Shown: one piece after another, positions 53,816-63,386 of the stretch
Layout: every line of letters begins with the position of its first letter
Numbering within the stretch: the first letter of the stretch is position 1
Assembly (NCBI GenBank): GCA_903832055.1
Contig: CAILAC010000016.1
Span: 1,054,001-1,118,000, forward strand
Length of the DNA: 64,000 bases
Source: an uncultured Acidobacteriota bacterium
Lineage (GTDB): Bacteria > Acidobacteriota > Terriglobia > Terriglobales > Acidobacteriaceae
Direction: 5' to 3'
The notes under the pieces: generated by a model
What the model was told of the DNA's origin: nothing
The model's database searches: none
What the model saw: the letters and a program-made list of their open reading frames with translations, nothing else
Position numbers and translations under genes: made by a program

Positions 53816-54250
53816 ATGGCAATGGTTAGTAGTGGTCCCGGGGGAATCTCCTCCGATATCAACGTAACTCCCCTCATCGACGTGCTGCTGGTATTGCTGA
53901 TCATCTTCATGGTCATCGTGCCCGTGGCTCCCAAGGGACTGGATGCGCTTGTGCCCCAGCCGCCGAAGGATAAAACACAAACTCCTGACGACAGCAGAAC
54001 CATCGTGGTGTCGGTCATTCACACCGCCGGAACCCAGGTGGCCTACAAGATCAACCAGGACGATGTGGCCAAGGGCGATCTGCTGGCGCGTCTGACACAG
54101 ATTTATGCAAACCGCGCCGAGCGCATCATGTTCATCAAGGGTGATGACGATGTGAACTTCGCGCAAGTTGCCGATATTATCGATCTGGGACACTCAGCAG
54201 GCGTGGATCACGTCGGTCTGATTACCCCTAAAATCGCGGCTGGACAGTAG
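53816..54250 (+). CDS. exbD: ExbD/TolR family protein (second copy)
   Basis: The 144-residue paralogue has the same layout: INVTPLIDVLLVLLIIFMVI with the conserved Asp (about residue 22), then a periplasmic domain with MFIKGDDDVNFAQVADIIDLGHSAG. It follows the first copy by 65 nt and has AGGAG before the ATG. Two different ExbD proteins next to one ExbB suggest a mixed ExbD dimer in the channel. Confidence 0.93.
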   Translation: MAMVSSGPGGISSDINVTPLIDVLLVLLIIFMVIVPVAPKGLDALVPQPPKDKTQTPDDSRTIVVSVIHTAGTQVAYKINQDDVAKGDLLARLTQIYANRAERIMFIKGDDDVNFAQVADIIDLGHSAGVDHVGLITPKIAAGQ

Positions 54251-54454
54251 CAGTCTGACGTTTGGGACAATGCCCACTCTTGTCCCTTGCGTTTCCCTGC
54301 CCGTCTGGAGTACAAATGCGCAGGGAAGCACAACGGAACAGGCCGCATCGGTAGGAATTTCATGGCTGAGTGCGGCGACTCCCACTGCATTCAACCGCGC
54401 GGAAACACCAGGCGCGATAACCCTGGCGACGACTCGAAGGAGAAGGATAAGAAT

Positions 54455-55294
54455 ATGAATCGACTTGTACGTCTGCCGGTGCTCACGGCTGCTTTGGTCG
54501 CCTTGATGTTTTCGCTGACCGGTTGCAACCAACTGCGAGCCCGCGACCAGCTGAACAAGGGAGTAGCTGCATATAAAGCTGGAAAGTTCGAAGAAGCCAT
54601 TCGCCATTTTCAGGATGCCAGCACACTTGACCCCAAGCTTCCAGCAGCCAAGGAATATCTGGCGACCGCTCTGGCGCAGAATGTTGTTCCAGGCCTGACC
54701 ACACCCGACAATCTCAAGACTGCCCAGCAGGCAATCGACACCTTCCAGGAAGTTCTCGTCAAGCACCCCGACGACATCAACAGCCTGAAGGGTATCGCCA
54801 GCCTGTACTTCAATACCAAGAAGCTCCCGGAAGCGAAGGAATGGCAGAAGAAGGTCCTAGCTCTCGATCCCAAAGATCCTGAAGCAGCCTACACCGTGGG
54901 CGTGATCAACTGGACCACGGCGCACGAAAACCTGCTGAAGGCGATTACCCCTCTCGGCCTCAACGATGACGGCGCGGGCAACGCAAAGATGACCAAGCCC
55001 GTGTGCGCTCAGATCCAGCAACAGAACGCAGCGCTGGTTGAAGAAGGCATCAAGTACCTGTCGCAGGCAATCGAAAACCGCCCCGGTTACGACGACGCCA
55101 TGTCGTACCTGAATCTCACGTACCGCCGCAAGGCAGACGTGGATTGCGGCAACGATGCAGCGCGCAAGGAAGACGTTGCCAAGGCAAACGAGTGGAGCCA
55201 GAAGGCCATGGGAACCCGCAAGGAGAACGAGGCCAAGAAGGAAAACAAGAACGCCGGCGGTATCGAAATGGATTCGAACGGCAACATGAAGTAG
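54455..55294 (+). CDS. TPR-repeat lipoprotein of the Ton block
   Basis: The 279-residue protein has a lipoprotein signal with lipobox LTGC (Cys24) and then TPR repeats (NKGVAAYKAGKFEEAIRHFQDA, FQEVLVKHPDDINSLKGIASLYF, EWQKKVLALDPKDPEAAYTVG). The tail is highly charged (KENEAKKENKN). The start at 54455 was chosen because the signal peptide begins there; a frame from 54287 has no such feature. It ends just before a strong terminator and is likely the last gene of the tonB operon. Its function is unknown; TPR proteins scaffold complexes. Confidence 0.88.
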   Translation: MNRLVRLPVLTAALVALMFSLTGCNQLRARDQLNKGVAAYKAGKFEEAIRHFQDASTLDPKLPAAKEYLATALAQNVVPGLTTPDNLKTAQQAIDTFQEVLVKHPDDINSLKGIASLYFNTKKLPEAKEWQKKVLALDPKDPEAAYTVGVINWTTAHENLLKAITPLGLNDDGAGNAKMTKPVCAQIQQQNAALVEEGIKYLSQAIENRPGYDDAMSYLNLTYRRKADVDCGNDAARKEDVAKANEWSQKAMGTRKENEAKKENKNAGGIEMDSNGNMK

Positions 55295-55318
55295 TCCAAA
55301 GGCACCTCGACACAATAA

Positions 55319-55349
55319 CAAGGCCTCCCACGTCGGGAGGCCTTGTTGC
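55319..55349 (+). terminator. Terminator after the Ton block
   Basis: A perfect 11-bp stem (55319-55329 with 55335-55345) with a 5-nt loop ends in CCTTGTTG, 24 nt after the lipoprotein gene. The following 175 nt to the convergent gene at 55525 contain no gene. Confidence 0.8.
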
Positions 55350-55524
55350 GTTTGCCGGGAAGTTGCCTGGCTACTGCGTTCCTGTGTGGAGGGACGATTG
55401 GAACGGAGCCGTGGGAGCAATGATCTCTGTGCAGCAGGAAACTGTCAGCCTTTTGAAAAGCAGATGAAGCGCAAGCGCCTAGCCTTGACGGCCAATTCAA
55501 CTGTCTCAGACGCGGCCAACAGCT

Positions 55525-56601
55525 TTATGGTGCGCCATCCTTGAGCAGTTGTTCCGCCAGGTAATTGTGAATCTTCGCTTCGTTATAGAGCATTTCTGAA
55601 TAGGCATTCTGCAGCAACTGGGCGTGATTGTTGCGCAACAACTGACGAATGCCCTGCTGCACGCGTGGGTCGCTCAACTCCCGCTGACCAGCCGGCCGCT
55701 TTTCGATCAAAAGATAAATGGCATAGCCAATGGTTCTGCGGCCTGACCCTTCCCCCTGGGTAATCGGCAGAGGATCTGTCATCTGTCCCGCCTTCAGCTT
55801 GGCAACCGCCGCGAAGACATCGGGTTCCGTGCGCAATTGCGACTCAAAGACGAAGCCAAAGTCGCCGCCATTGGCACTGCTTGAGGAATCCTCAGAATAC
55901 CGTTGCGCCACGGAGGAGAAATCCTCGCCGCTCTCAAGGTGATTGCGCAACATCTGGATCTTCTTGCGGGCTTCGCCATCATTGGTGGCTTTGCTGCTCT
56001 GCAGGTTTGTCACCTGCTTGCCGGGTTCGCTGGTAACGACAATCCGCGCCAGATGATACTGCGGCTCAATCGAATTAAACTCGCTCTTGTGCGCGGCAAA
56101 ATAACTGTTAATTTCAGAGTCGGTAATGTTGATCTTTGACTCAATCTCTTTGTTGACCAGCTTGCTCTGCGTCAGTTGATGGCGAATATCGTGCCGCAGG
56201 CCGTCCATGGTCTGATTGCGCTCTTTGAGCTGACGGTCAAACTCTTCCTGAGTCGAGAGCGCCTTCATATCGGTCAGCTTTGCGTCGACCTCTTCATCGG
56301 TCGCGACGAGGTTCAACTTGGCTGCGCGCTGCTGAAGAATCTCATCCTGAATGAGCTGGTGAAGGATGCCCAGCCGTTGAATTGCAGCCTCTTCCTTTGA
56401 TGGCGGCTGAGCTGCGTCGCCAAGGCTCTGCTTGAAGAGACGGTCCACATCTGCCTGGACAATCTGCTTGCCATTGACCGTGGCGAGCACCTCAGGAGAG
56501 GGCGCACGGTTGCAACCTAGCAGTGAACCGGAAAACAAGCCAGCGGCGAGAATGACTGCCGGAAAGGCACGGTGGGTGTAAATGGATCGAAATGGCGACA
56601 A
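55525..56601 (-). CDS. SurA/PpiC-type peptidyl-prolyl isomerase lipoprotein
   Basis: The 358-residue protein has a lipobox (SLLGC, Cys30), a SurA-like helical N-terminal domain with a VNGKQIVQADVDRLF strand-helix, and a parvulin-like domain (about residues 180-300: YHLARIVVTSE, GEDFSSVAQRYSEDSSSSANGGDFGF). It should be anchored in the outer membrane or periplasm and help fold outer-membrane proteins. The start is TTG at 56601; no better in-frame ATG precedes the signal. It lies 97 nt downstream of the DsbA-like gene on the same strand. Confidence 0.88.
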   Translation of the reverse strand: MSPFRSIYTHRAFPAVILAAGLFSGSLLGCNRAPSPEVLATVNGKQIVQADVDRLFKQSLGDAAQPPSKEEAAIQRLGILHQLIQDEILQQRAAKLNLVATDEEVDAKLTDMKALSTQEEFDRQLKERNQTMDGLRHDIRHQLTQSKLVNKEIESKINITDSEINSYFAAHKSEFNSIEPQYHLARIVVTSEPGKQVTNLQSSKATNDGEARKKIQMLRNHLESGEDFSSVAQRYSEDSSSSANGGDFGFVFESQLRTEPDVFAAVAKLKAGQMTDPLPITQGEGSGRRTIGYAIYLLIEKRPAGQRELSDPRVQQGIRQLLRNNHAQLLQNAYSEMLYNEAKIHNYLAEQLLKDGAP

Positions 56602-56698
56602 CCTGGCAACCCCCGGCTATCCATCCTGAGGATGGAGGCTCAAGAGATAAGGATAAACCCCCGCAGCGGCCATACAAAACCAGACCGCTGCGAAATGA

Positions 56699-57676
56699 CT
56701 ACCTACCAAACGGCGGTACGGAAGGCGGGGCACTCGCAGGGCCGGGCGGCGGAGGCGGCTCAACGCCTGCGGCACGCAGCGCACGATCAATGACCATCCA
56801 GACCTGCTCGGCCGGAAGGGCACCGTACATATGCTCGCCCTCAATGAACAGCGATGGAGTCCCATCGACACCGAGCGACTCCGCCTCCTTCATTGAAGCG
56901 CGGACAGCTGTCTCATCCTGCTTCGACAGACAGGCATCCAGCCTGGCGGCGTCGAGGCTGAAAATCTTGCCCTGCTCACGGGCAATCTTGTCGAGGACGA
57001 CGAAGCTTTTCTGCGGATCGCGGTCTTCCCCGGTCACTTCCTGTCCGTGAGCGTGCAGATAGTCGACGTAACCCCAATAGGCCTTGGGATTCTGGTCGGC
57101 AATGCAATTGGAATCAATCGCGGCATGCAGTGCCCAGGGATGAATCTCTACCAGCGGATCGTCTTTGTAGATGAAACGAACCTTGTCCTTGTACCGCTCC
57201 AGGGTCTCTGGAAAGAGTGCCTGATGCATCCGTGCGCAGTATGGGCACTCCAGATCGTCAAAATTGATCACAGTGACTTTGGCGGAGGGATTTCCCCGGA
57301 CGGGGCGGCTGTCAACGGGAATGTTCTGAGCCGCGATGTGGGTTAAATCGTAAGTATCCAAGCGGGCCAGAGACTTGTTGTCTGTCGAGATGAGGAAGTC
57401 AATGGTTGTCGTACGGGCGCCGCGTGACAGAGTCACAGCGAGCGAATCGTATCCCGGAATCTTGCTTGACTTCCGCTCGCCCAGAGCCACGTTGTAATCG
57501 GCGGGCACGTTAAACTGGCCGCGCACCAGCACCTCAATGCGCCGCACCAGGGCGGGGTCTTTGATGGAATCAGCTCCCGGATTCTTGACACCTGCATCCT
57601 GCGCCCTGCAACCCACCGTTGCCGCCAACACCACTACCACCGAAAGCCATGCCAAACGATTTGAGATGAGACCCAA
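56699..57676 (-). CDS. DsbA-like thioredoxin-fold protein, exported
   Basis: The protein has a lipoprotein-like signal (LSVVVVLAATVGC), an N-terminal domain and a DsbA/thioredoxin-fold domain (about residues 135-305 from the TTG start) with the redox motif CPYC in NFDDLECPYCARMHQ and the cis-Pro loop VDGTPSLFIEG. A Pro-rich tail ends it. The start was set at TTG 57676, preceded by an AAGGGG site, giving 325 residues; an ATG 21 codons upstream is possible but would put a hydrophilic tail before the signal. It probably catalyses or reduces periplasmic disulfides. Confidence 0.85.
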   Translation of the reverse strand: MGLISNRLAWLSVVVVLAATVGCRAQDAGVKNPGADSIKDPALVRRIEVLVRGQFNVPADYNVALGERKSSKIPGYDSLAVTLSRGARTTTIDFLISTDNKSLARLDTYDLTHIAAQNIPVDSRPVRGNPSAKVTVINFDDLECPYCARMHQALFPETLERYKDKVRFIYKDDPLVEIHPWALHAAIDSNCIADQNPKAYWGYVDYLHAHGQEVTGEDRDPQKSFVVLDKIAREQGKIFSLDAARLDACLSKQDETAVRASMKEAESLGVDGTPSLFIEGEHMYGALPAEQVWMVIDRALRAAGVEPPPPPGPASAPPSVPPFGR

Positions 57677-57818
57677 CGCTGCACCCCTTTCCTCAACCTT
57701 AATTATCGCAGGGGAAATATGCCCTCGGTGCACTCGCATGAACGAATCAAATCCATCGTGCGCGCCGAATCAAAGTTGTCCCTCCCCAGAACGGAGTGCC
57801 GGGTGCTAATCTCGCCCC

Positions 57819-59930
57819 ATGCGCCGAATATTTCTCACCCGTTCCCTGCTTCACACCTCTGCCCTGATGATTGCCGGTTTGGCTGTCTCGGCCGGATTGC
57901 TGGCCGAAACTTCATCCAGCAAACGACCCATCTCTCTCGATGACCTCGCCACCCTGGCACGGGTGAGCGCACCCGTCATTTCTCCTGATGGGGAGTGGAT
58001 TGCCTACTCGGTTTCCCGCATGGATACCAAGGAAGACAAGAATCACGCAGACCTGTGGATGCAGCGGTGGGATGGCACAGGGGCGATGCAATTGACATTC
58101 AGCAAAGAGGGTGCGTCGCAGCCGGAGTTCAGCCCGGACGGGAAGTACATCTCTTTTCTTTCGTCGCGACCGGGCAAGGCCAAGGGCACGCAGCTTTGGG
58201 TGCTGAACAGGCTGGGCGGCGAGCCGCAGCAGTTGACGGAGATTACCGGGCAGGAGATTGGCAGCTATGCGTGGTCGCCTGACAGCAAGCGAATCCTGAT
58301 GACCGCGCAGCCGCAATCAGAACCCGAGGCTGAAGATGGCAAGCCGCCGGCGCCGCCCAAGCCCTTCGTCATTGATCGCTACCACTTCAAGCAGGATATT
58401 CAGGGCTATCTCAGGAACGAAGACCGCGACACGCTCTACCTGTACGACATTGCCAGCAAGAAGTTTGAAAAGCTCACCACGGACAAAGACGTGGATGAAG
58501 AAGAAGCTGTCTGGTCCCCCGACGGCAGCTCCATCGCGTTCGCCAGCAATCATGATGCTGACCCCGACAGGACTGACAACAACGACACCTTCGTCGTCGC
58601 AGCCAAGCCCGGCTCAACACCCCGCAAGCTCACCACCTGGCCGGGGCCTGATGGCGGAAAGCTGGCATGGTCGCCCGATTCCAAGTTCATTGCCTATGTG
58701 CAGGGAGCCATGCCCGAGCTGGGCGCATACAGCCAGGCCAAACCGGCGCTGGTCACGCTTGAGGGCAAGGTCAGCTACCCGGCGGCGAAGCTGGACCGAA
58801 GCGTGAGCCAGCCCTGCTTTCTGCCGGATGGCAAGCTGCTGTACCTGGTCAATGATGATCGCTCAGAGTATCCCGCCGCGGTGGAAGTCGCCGGCGATGG
58901 GGCGCACCGCCTGCTGGCGGAGCCGGGAACGACATCAGCGATGACCTGCCTTGCAGGCAAAATTGCAGTGGTGCATCAGGATGACACCCACCCCGGAGAG
59001 GTCTTCGCGCTGGAAATTGCAAATGCAAACGCGAGTCTGCGCCGGATCACCTCTGTCAACGACGCCCTGCTGGCCCAGCTTGACCTGGTCCCCACCGAGG
59101 ACTTCACCTCGATCAGCAAAGACGGCACTGAAGTGCATGGTCTGCTGACCAAGCCGCTGGGATACAAGGCCGGGACCAAGGTTCCGACGATTCTCTTCAT
59201 TCACGGCGGCCCCAACGGGCAGGATGGCCACAGCTTTGCCTTTGAGCGGCAGTGGTTTGCCGCGCACGGCTATGCAGAGATGAACGTGAACTACCGCGGC
59301 AGCTCAGGGCGCGGACAGGACTACGCCAAGGCCATCTTTGCCGACTGGGGGCATCTGGAGGTGATCGACCTGATCGGCGCGGTCGATGCCGTGGTCAAGA
59401 TGGGCGTTGCCGACCCGGCAAAACTCGGCATCGGGGGCTGGAGCTACGGCGGCATTCTCACGGACTACACCACGGCCTCTGATAACCGCTTCAAGGCGGC
59501 CATCAGCGGAGCCGGGTCGGCGGCGCCGCTCTCCTACTACGGCTCTGACCAGTACATCCTGCAGTATGACTTCGAGCTTGGAGTGCCGTGGAAGGCGCGG
59601 GATCTCTACCTCAAGCTCAGCTACCCGCTGCTTGAGGCAGACAAGCGGATGCACACGCCGACGCTCTACATGGGCGGCACCAATGACTTCAACGTGCCGA
59701 TCATCGGCGGCGAACAGCTCTACCAGGCGCTTAAATCTCTCCATGTGCCTACGGAGCTGGTCGTCTATCCAGGGCAGTTCCACGGCTTCACGCGGCCCAG
59801 CTTCATCAAAGATCGCTACGAACGCTGGCTGGCCTGGTACGACCACTACGTCGCGGGCAAGGATACGCCGGCAAGCCCGGTGGCGAAAGCCCCTGAAAAG
59901 AAGCTGGCTGAGCCGGCCGCTGCCAAGTAA
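57819..59930 (+). CDS. S9 family prolyl oligopeptidase-like peptidase, exported
   Basis: The 703-residue protein has a signal peptide (about residues 1-27), a beta-propeller domain (DGEWIAYSVSRMD, FSPDGKYISFLSS, WSPDGSSIAFASN) and a C-terminal alpha/beta-hydrolase domain. The triad is visible: Ser542 in GWSYGG, Asp in GGTNDFNVP and His in GQFHGFTRP. It is of the acylaminoacyl/dipeptidyl peptidase branch and should cleave short peptides in the periplasm. TAATCT (57807-57812) lies 6 nt before the ATG and there is no ribosome-binding site, suggesting a leaderless mRNA. Confidence 0.93.
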   Translation: MRRIFLTRSLLHTSALMIAGLAVSAGLLAETSSSKRPISLDDLATLARVSAPVISPDGEWIAYSVSRMDTKEDKNHADLWMQRWDGTGAMQLTFSKEGASQPEFSPDGKYISFLSSRPGKAKGTQLWVLNRLGGEPQQLTEITGQEIGSYAWSPDSKRILMTAQPQSEPEAEDGKPPAPPKPFVIDRYHFKQDIQGYLRNEDRDTLYLYDIASKKFEKLTTDKDVDEEEAVWSPDGSSIAFASNHDADPDRTDNNDTFVVAAKPGSTPRKLTTWPGPDGGKLAWSPDSKFIAYVQGAMPELGAYSQAKPALVTLEGKVSYPAAKLDRSVSQPCFLPDGKLLYLVNDDRSEYPAAVEVAGDGAHRLLAEPGTTSAMTCLAGKIAVVHQDDTHPGEVFALEIANANASLRRITSVNDALLAQLDLVPTEDFTSISKDGTEVHGLLTKPLGYKAGTKVPTILFIHGGPNGQDGHSFAFERQWFAAHGYAEMNVNYRGSSGRGQDYAKAIFADWGHLEVIDLIGAVDAVVKMGVADPAKLGIGGWSYGGILTDYTTASDNRFKAAISGAGSAAPLSYYGSDQYILQYDFELGVPWKARDLYLKLSYPLLEADKRMHTPTLYMGGTNDFNVPIIGGEQLYQALKSLHVPTELVVYPGQFHGFTRPSFIKDRYERWLAWYDHYVAGKDTPASPVAKAPEKKLAEPAAAK

Positions 59931-59943
59931 AGTAACCCATGTT

Positions 59944-60022
59944 CCCGTGACCCGAAGTCATTGAGCAAGCCCCCTGAGGAGTTACAGAAAGGGTCATCTG
60001 CTCCAATCCTTTGGGTCACGGG
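59944..60022. repeat. Inverted repeat between the S9 and M50 genes
   Basis: CCCGTGACCC (59944-59953) and GGGTCACGGG (60013-60022) are perfect 10-bp inverted repeats 59 nt apart, with an extra GGGTCA at 59991-59996. They fill most of the gap between the two genes and could form a large hairpin that ends S9 transcription, or a paired operator. Confidence 0.55.
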
Positions 60023-60076
60023 ATATGAGCGTTTGCATGTTAGGCTGAGTCATCTTCCCCGGAAAGATGGCTCAGC

Positions 60077-61615
60077 ATGCAACTCTGGCTCCGCAAGTTT
60101 CTGCTCGGCGTTATCGGGGTTGAGGCGCTGATCTTCCTTTCGACGCTCCCGATCGCGCTGCTCGTTCTGCTGCAGAGCCGAGTTCGCTCGCCCTTCCTGA
60201 ATATTCCAGAATTTCTCCTTCCGCCGGCGGCAATGACCCTCCTGGGATTCATCTTTGCCGCCGCCTGGTGGCAAAACCGTCAGGCCCGAAAATACGCAAG
60301 AGCGTGGGGCATCGCCGCGAGCCTGATCAACGTTGGCATCGCAATTCCTCTGCTGATCTACCTGCCGTGGAGTGCGTCTACCCTGTTATGGATCCCGCCG
60401 GTTGGCGGTGTCTTGGGAATTTACATCTTCTCTCGCAAGCAGACCGTCGCCATCCCCAGAGAAGAAGGCCTCCGCAGGCCGATTCCAGGCGACGGGACTA
60501 ACAAAGTCCTAGATCGCATCACCAAACCCCTGTCCTTTGCGATGGGCGTAGCCCTGGTCATCTGGTGGCTCAACTGGAATCAAGCGCGGGGCATTCGCGG
60601 CCAAAACGATATATTCCTCTACCTCCAAATCTTTGTAGCGCTGCTTAGTACCACCTTGATCCATGAGTGTGGTCATGTCGCGGTCGGTCTTGCGCTGGGG
60701 ATGAAACTGCGAGTTTTCGTCATTGGACCGCTGGAGTGGAAAATGCGCGGAGGCAAGTGGGAATTTCACTTCGACCTGAAGGCTCTGCTATCGAATGGTG
60801 GCAAAGCCGGAGTTGTGCCGGTCGATGCCAAATTCGCTCGATGGCGCATGGCTGCCATGATCGCAGGCGGACCAGGAATCAACCTGTTCTCGGCAGCCAT
60901 CTTTCTCGTTCTCGCCTCTCGCTATGCCGACCAAAAAGCCACAGCTCTGCCCGGTTTCCTCGCCCTCCTGGGTGCAGCCAGTTTATGGGCCTTCGTCTTC
61001 AACCTCATCCCTCAAAGGACCAGGACAAACTACTCCGATGGAGCGCAAATCTATCAGTTGCTCTCAACCGGACCCTGGGGCGACATGCATCAGGCAATTT
61101 TGGTGGTTTCCTCCAGCCTGGTCACACCGCTGCGCCCCCGCGACTATGACCTGGTCACCATCGAGCGCGCTGCAAATGGCATCCAGCAGGGGCGCAAAGT
61201 CATGTTGCTATGGCTGTACGTGTATCAGCACTATCTTGATCACCATCTCCTAGTGGAGTCCGACGAAGCGCTGCTGAAGGCTGAACAGCTCTACCACGAA
61301 GTCGCCGCCGAGGTGACCGCGGAACTCCACACCGTCTTTGTCTTTGCCGTGGCGCTGCTGCGGCGCGATGCCGCCGCCACCCGCGCTTGGTGGCAGCGTA
61401 TGGAGGCGAAGAAACCTACCCGCTTCAACAGCGACTATTGGATGGCTCACAGCGCCTTGCACTGGATGGAGGGCGACCGCCGCACCGCCGAGGAATCCTG
61501 GGCCAAGGGCAATGAACTGGCGCAAAAGCTGCCGCAAGCCGGGGCCTATGACTTTGACCGGCACTGCTTTGCGCTCCTGCGCGAGGCTATGGACGAGCCT
61601 CTCGCCGCGGCCTGA
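60077..61615 (+). CDS. M50-type membrane zinc metalloprotease
   Basis: The 512-residue protein has four to five N-terminal transmembrane helices, then the zinc motif HECGH (His196, Glu197, His200) within a hydrophobic helix, as in site-2 protease relatives. A further helix contains AAMIAGGPGINLFSAAIFL, and FNLIPQRTRTNYSDGAQIYQ carries the conserved third-ligand Asp. The last 160 residues or so are soluble and helical, possibly TPR-like. Such proteases cut transmembrane substrates. No anti-sigma factor gene is nearby to suggest a target. Confidence 0.85.
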   Translation: MQLWLRKFLLGVIGVEALIFLSTLPIALLVLLQSRVRSPFLNIPEFLLPPAAMTLLGFIFAAAWWQNRQARKYARAWGIAASLINVGIAIPLLIYLPWSASTLLWIPPVGGVLGIYIFSRKQTVAIPREEGLRRPIPGDGTNKVLDRITKPLSFAMGVALVIWWLNWNQARGIRGQNDIFLYLQIFVALLSTTLIHECGHVAVGLALGMKLRVFVIGPLEWKMRGGKWEFHFDLKALLSNGGKAGVVPVDAKFARWRMAAMIAGGPGINLFSAAIFLVLASRYADQKATALPGFLALLGAASLWAFVFNLIPQRTRTNYSDGAQIYQLLSTGPWGDMHQAILVVSSSLVTPLRPRDYDLVTIERAANGIQQGRKVMLLWLYVYQHYLDHHLLVESDEALLKAEQLYHEVAAEVTAELHTVFVFAVALLRRDAAATRAWWQRMEAKKPTRFNSDYWMAHSALHWMEGDRRTAEESWAKGNELAQKLPQAGAYDFDRHCFALLREAMDEPLAAA

Positions 61616-61734
61616 CAATCCCGACTATCCAGCAGTGGCCAAGGCATGCTACCTTACCGAGCGCGTCGAGCCAGTCAAATGGCATTTGCGCCGGCAACAT
61701 GCGGCATTTCCGATTGCCAGTAGAATAAAAAGTG

Positions 61735-62640
61735 ATGGAACTGGTTCAGATACAGACTGCGCGCAAGGCTCCGGCACCCAAGCCGGAGTGGCTGAAGGCC
61801 CGTGCGCCTGGTGGCGAAAACTACCATGACCTGAAGCGGCTGGCCCGCTCGCTCAACCTGCACACGGTCTGCGAGAGCGCGCACTGCCCCAACATCGGCG
61901 AATGCTGGCAGCAGAAGACGGCCACCTTCATGATGCTGGGCAACCTCTGCACGCGGCGGTGTGGTTTTTGTGCCGTGCCCAAGGGCAAGCCTGAGCCGAT
62001 TGATTTTGACGAGCCACGGCGCGTGGCAGAGGCGGTCTCGCTGCTCGGCCTGCAACATGCTGTCATTACCAGCGTCAATCGCGACGACGATCTGGTGGGC
62101 GGCGCGCGCGCCTTTGCGATGGTCATTGAAGAGATCCGCCAGCAGGCTCCGGGCTGCCGCGTCGAAGTGCTGATTCCCGATTTCCAGGGGAATCCTGAGG
62201 CGATTCAGGTCGTTGTCGAGGCCCGGCCCGAGGTGCTGAACCACAACACCGAGTCGGTTCCACGGCTCTATCGCGTTGTGCGATCAGGCGCACGGTATGA
62301 GCGCACGCTGAGGCTGCTTGAATACGCCAAGGAGCTGAACCCCGCCGGCATCACCAAATCCGGCGTCATGGTTGGCCTGGGCGAAGAAACCAGCGAGCTG
62401 CTTGAGGTCTTCCGCGACCTCGCCGCGGTGCAGTGCGACATTCTGACGATCGGGCAGTACCTGCGCCCCTCGCGCGACCACCTGCCGATGGCGCGTATCT
62501 ACGCCCCCAGCGAGTTTGCCGAACTCAAGGCAGAAGCGCTGAAGATGGGCTTCCGCCATGTGGAGAGCGGGCCGCTGGTGCGGTCAAGCTACCACGCGCA
62601 TGAGCAGGCGGCTTCTACTGGGTTGAGGGTGCTGGGGTAA
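61735..62640 (+). CDS. lipA: Lipoyl synthase
   Basis: The 301-residue radical SAM enzyme inserts two sulfurs into octanoyl-lipoyl domains. The auxiliary cluster motif CESAHCPNIGEC and the radical SAM motif CTRRCGFC are present, with the C-terminal RSSY serine ligand in LVRSSYHAHEQ. Length is normal. Start is either ATG 61735 or GTG 61732; there is no ribosome-binding site, and TAGAAT (61721-61726) ends 8 or 5 nt before them, so the transcript is probably leaderless. lipB is not adjacent. Confidence 0.97.
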   Translation: MELVQIQTARKAPAPKPEWLKARAPGGENYHDLKRLARSLNLHTVCESAHCPNIGECWQQKTATFMMLGNLCTRRCGFCAVPKGKPEPIDFDEPRRVAEAVSLLGLQHAVITSVNRDDDLVGGARAFAMVIEEIRQQAPGCRVEVLIPDFQGNPEAIQVVVEARPEVLNHNTESVPRLYRVVRSGARYERTLRLLEYAKELNPAGITKSGVMVGLGEETSELLEVFRDLAAVQCDILTIGQYLRPSRDHLPMARIYAPSEFAELKAEALKMGFRHVESGPLVRSSYHAHEQAASTGLRVLG

Positions 62641-62642
62641 AT

Positions 62643-63344
62643 CTAGCGCTGATACAGACCATGGACTACTCCACCTTCAGCATTAAAGCAGCCTTCAATG
62701 ATTTCGAAAAACTGCGAGTCTTGGAACTCCACATTTCGATAGATCGCATAGGCAACCAGGTCAGCAAGTTGAATCAGTCTGGACGCCTTGGAATCCAAAA
62801 ATACCGGTACTTCAGCGTAGTTCCGGGTCTTTCCATACTGATGACCTGAATACTTGAAGTCCCGTGCGAGCGTTTGAATTCGCGCTTCGGTACTGGACTT
62901 GTCAAAAAGAATCAGGCCCCGCTCCGGTTTCTGCGTATTGCGATACATCCGCATCAGGTAATGATCAAACCGGCTGCAAACCTGAGTGAATGCCTCTTCA
63001 ATTACATCCTGCCCCGCAAAGTTCTGCTTTTTGAGAACCGCCGCGAAGATTCTCACATCGCGAGGATAGTGTTTGCGAATGATTCCCAATGCGTCTTTGA
63101 TCGCCTGAATCCGATCTGCTTTCGGATAGGCTCTCCATCGCTTCTGCCCTCCGTACATGGGTGACGCGTGAAACTCAACCTCGTGAGTAAACGACGGATC
63201 GACGGCGAAACGTGCCGCAATTTCATTGAGTTCCAGCTCAATCCAGTGAGGCAACCGCTCGAAGATGCTTAGACCCGCGAGTACAAAGTGTCCTTGCTTT
63301 GCATCGGAAACTGATCCCGAATCGTCAACATAAAGAAGATGCAC
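62643..63344 (-). CDS. DUF3800 domain protein
   Basis: The GTG at 63344 gives 233 residues beginning VHLLYVDDSGS, the RNase H-like DUF3800 start with two adjacent acidic residues. Further family features are HFVLAGLSIFE, ILFDKSS near the middle and the C-terminal IQLADLVAYAIYRNVE, whose Asp completes an RNase H-like acidic set. A TTG-started frame reaches 63401 but has no support. Members occur in mobile and defence contexts and are suspected nucleases. Codon use is less GC-biased than the neighbours. It converges with lipA with 2 nt between stops. Confidence 0.85.
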   Translation of the reverse strand: MHLLYVDDSGSVSDAKQGHFVLAGLSIFERLPHWIELELNEIAARFAVDPSFTHEVEFHASPMYGGQKRWRAYPKADRIQAIKDALGIIRKHYPRDVRIFAAVLKKQNFAGQDVIEEAFTQVCSRFDHYLMRMYRNTQKPERGLILFDKSSTEARIQTLARDFKYSGHQYGKTRNYAEVPVFLDSKASRLIQLADLVAYAIYRNVEFQDSQFFEIIEGCFNAEGGVVHGLYQR

Positions 63345-63386
63345 TTTTGCCCCGATCAGAGAATGATGAAAATGTATCAGAACGCA

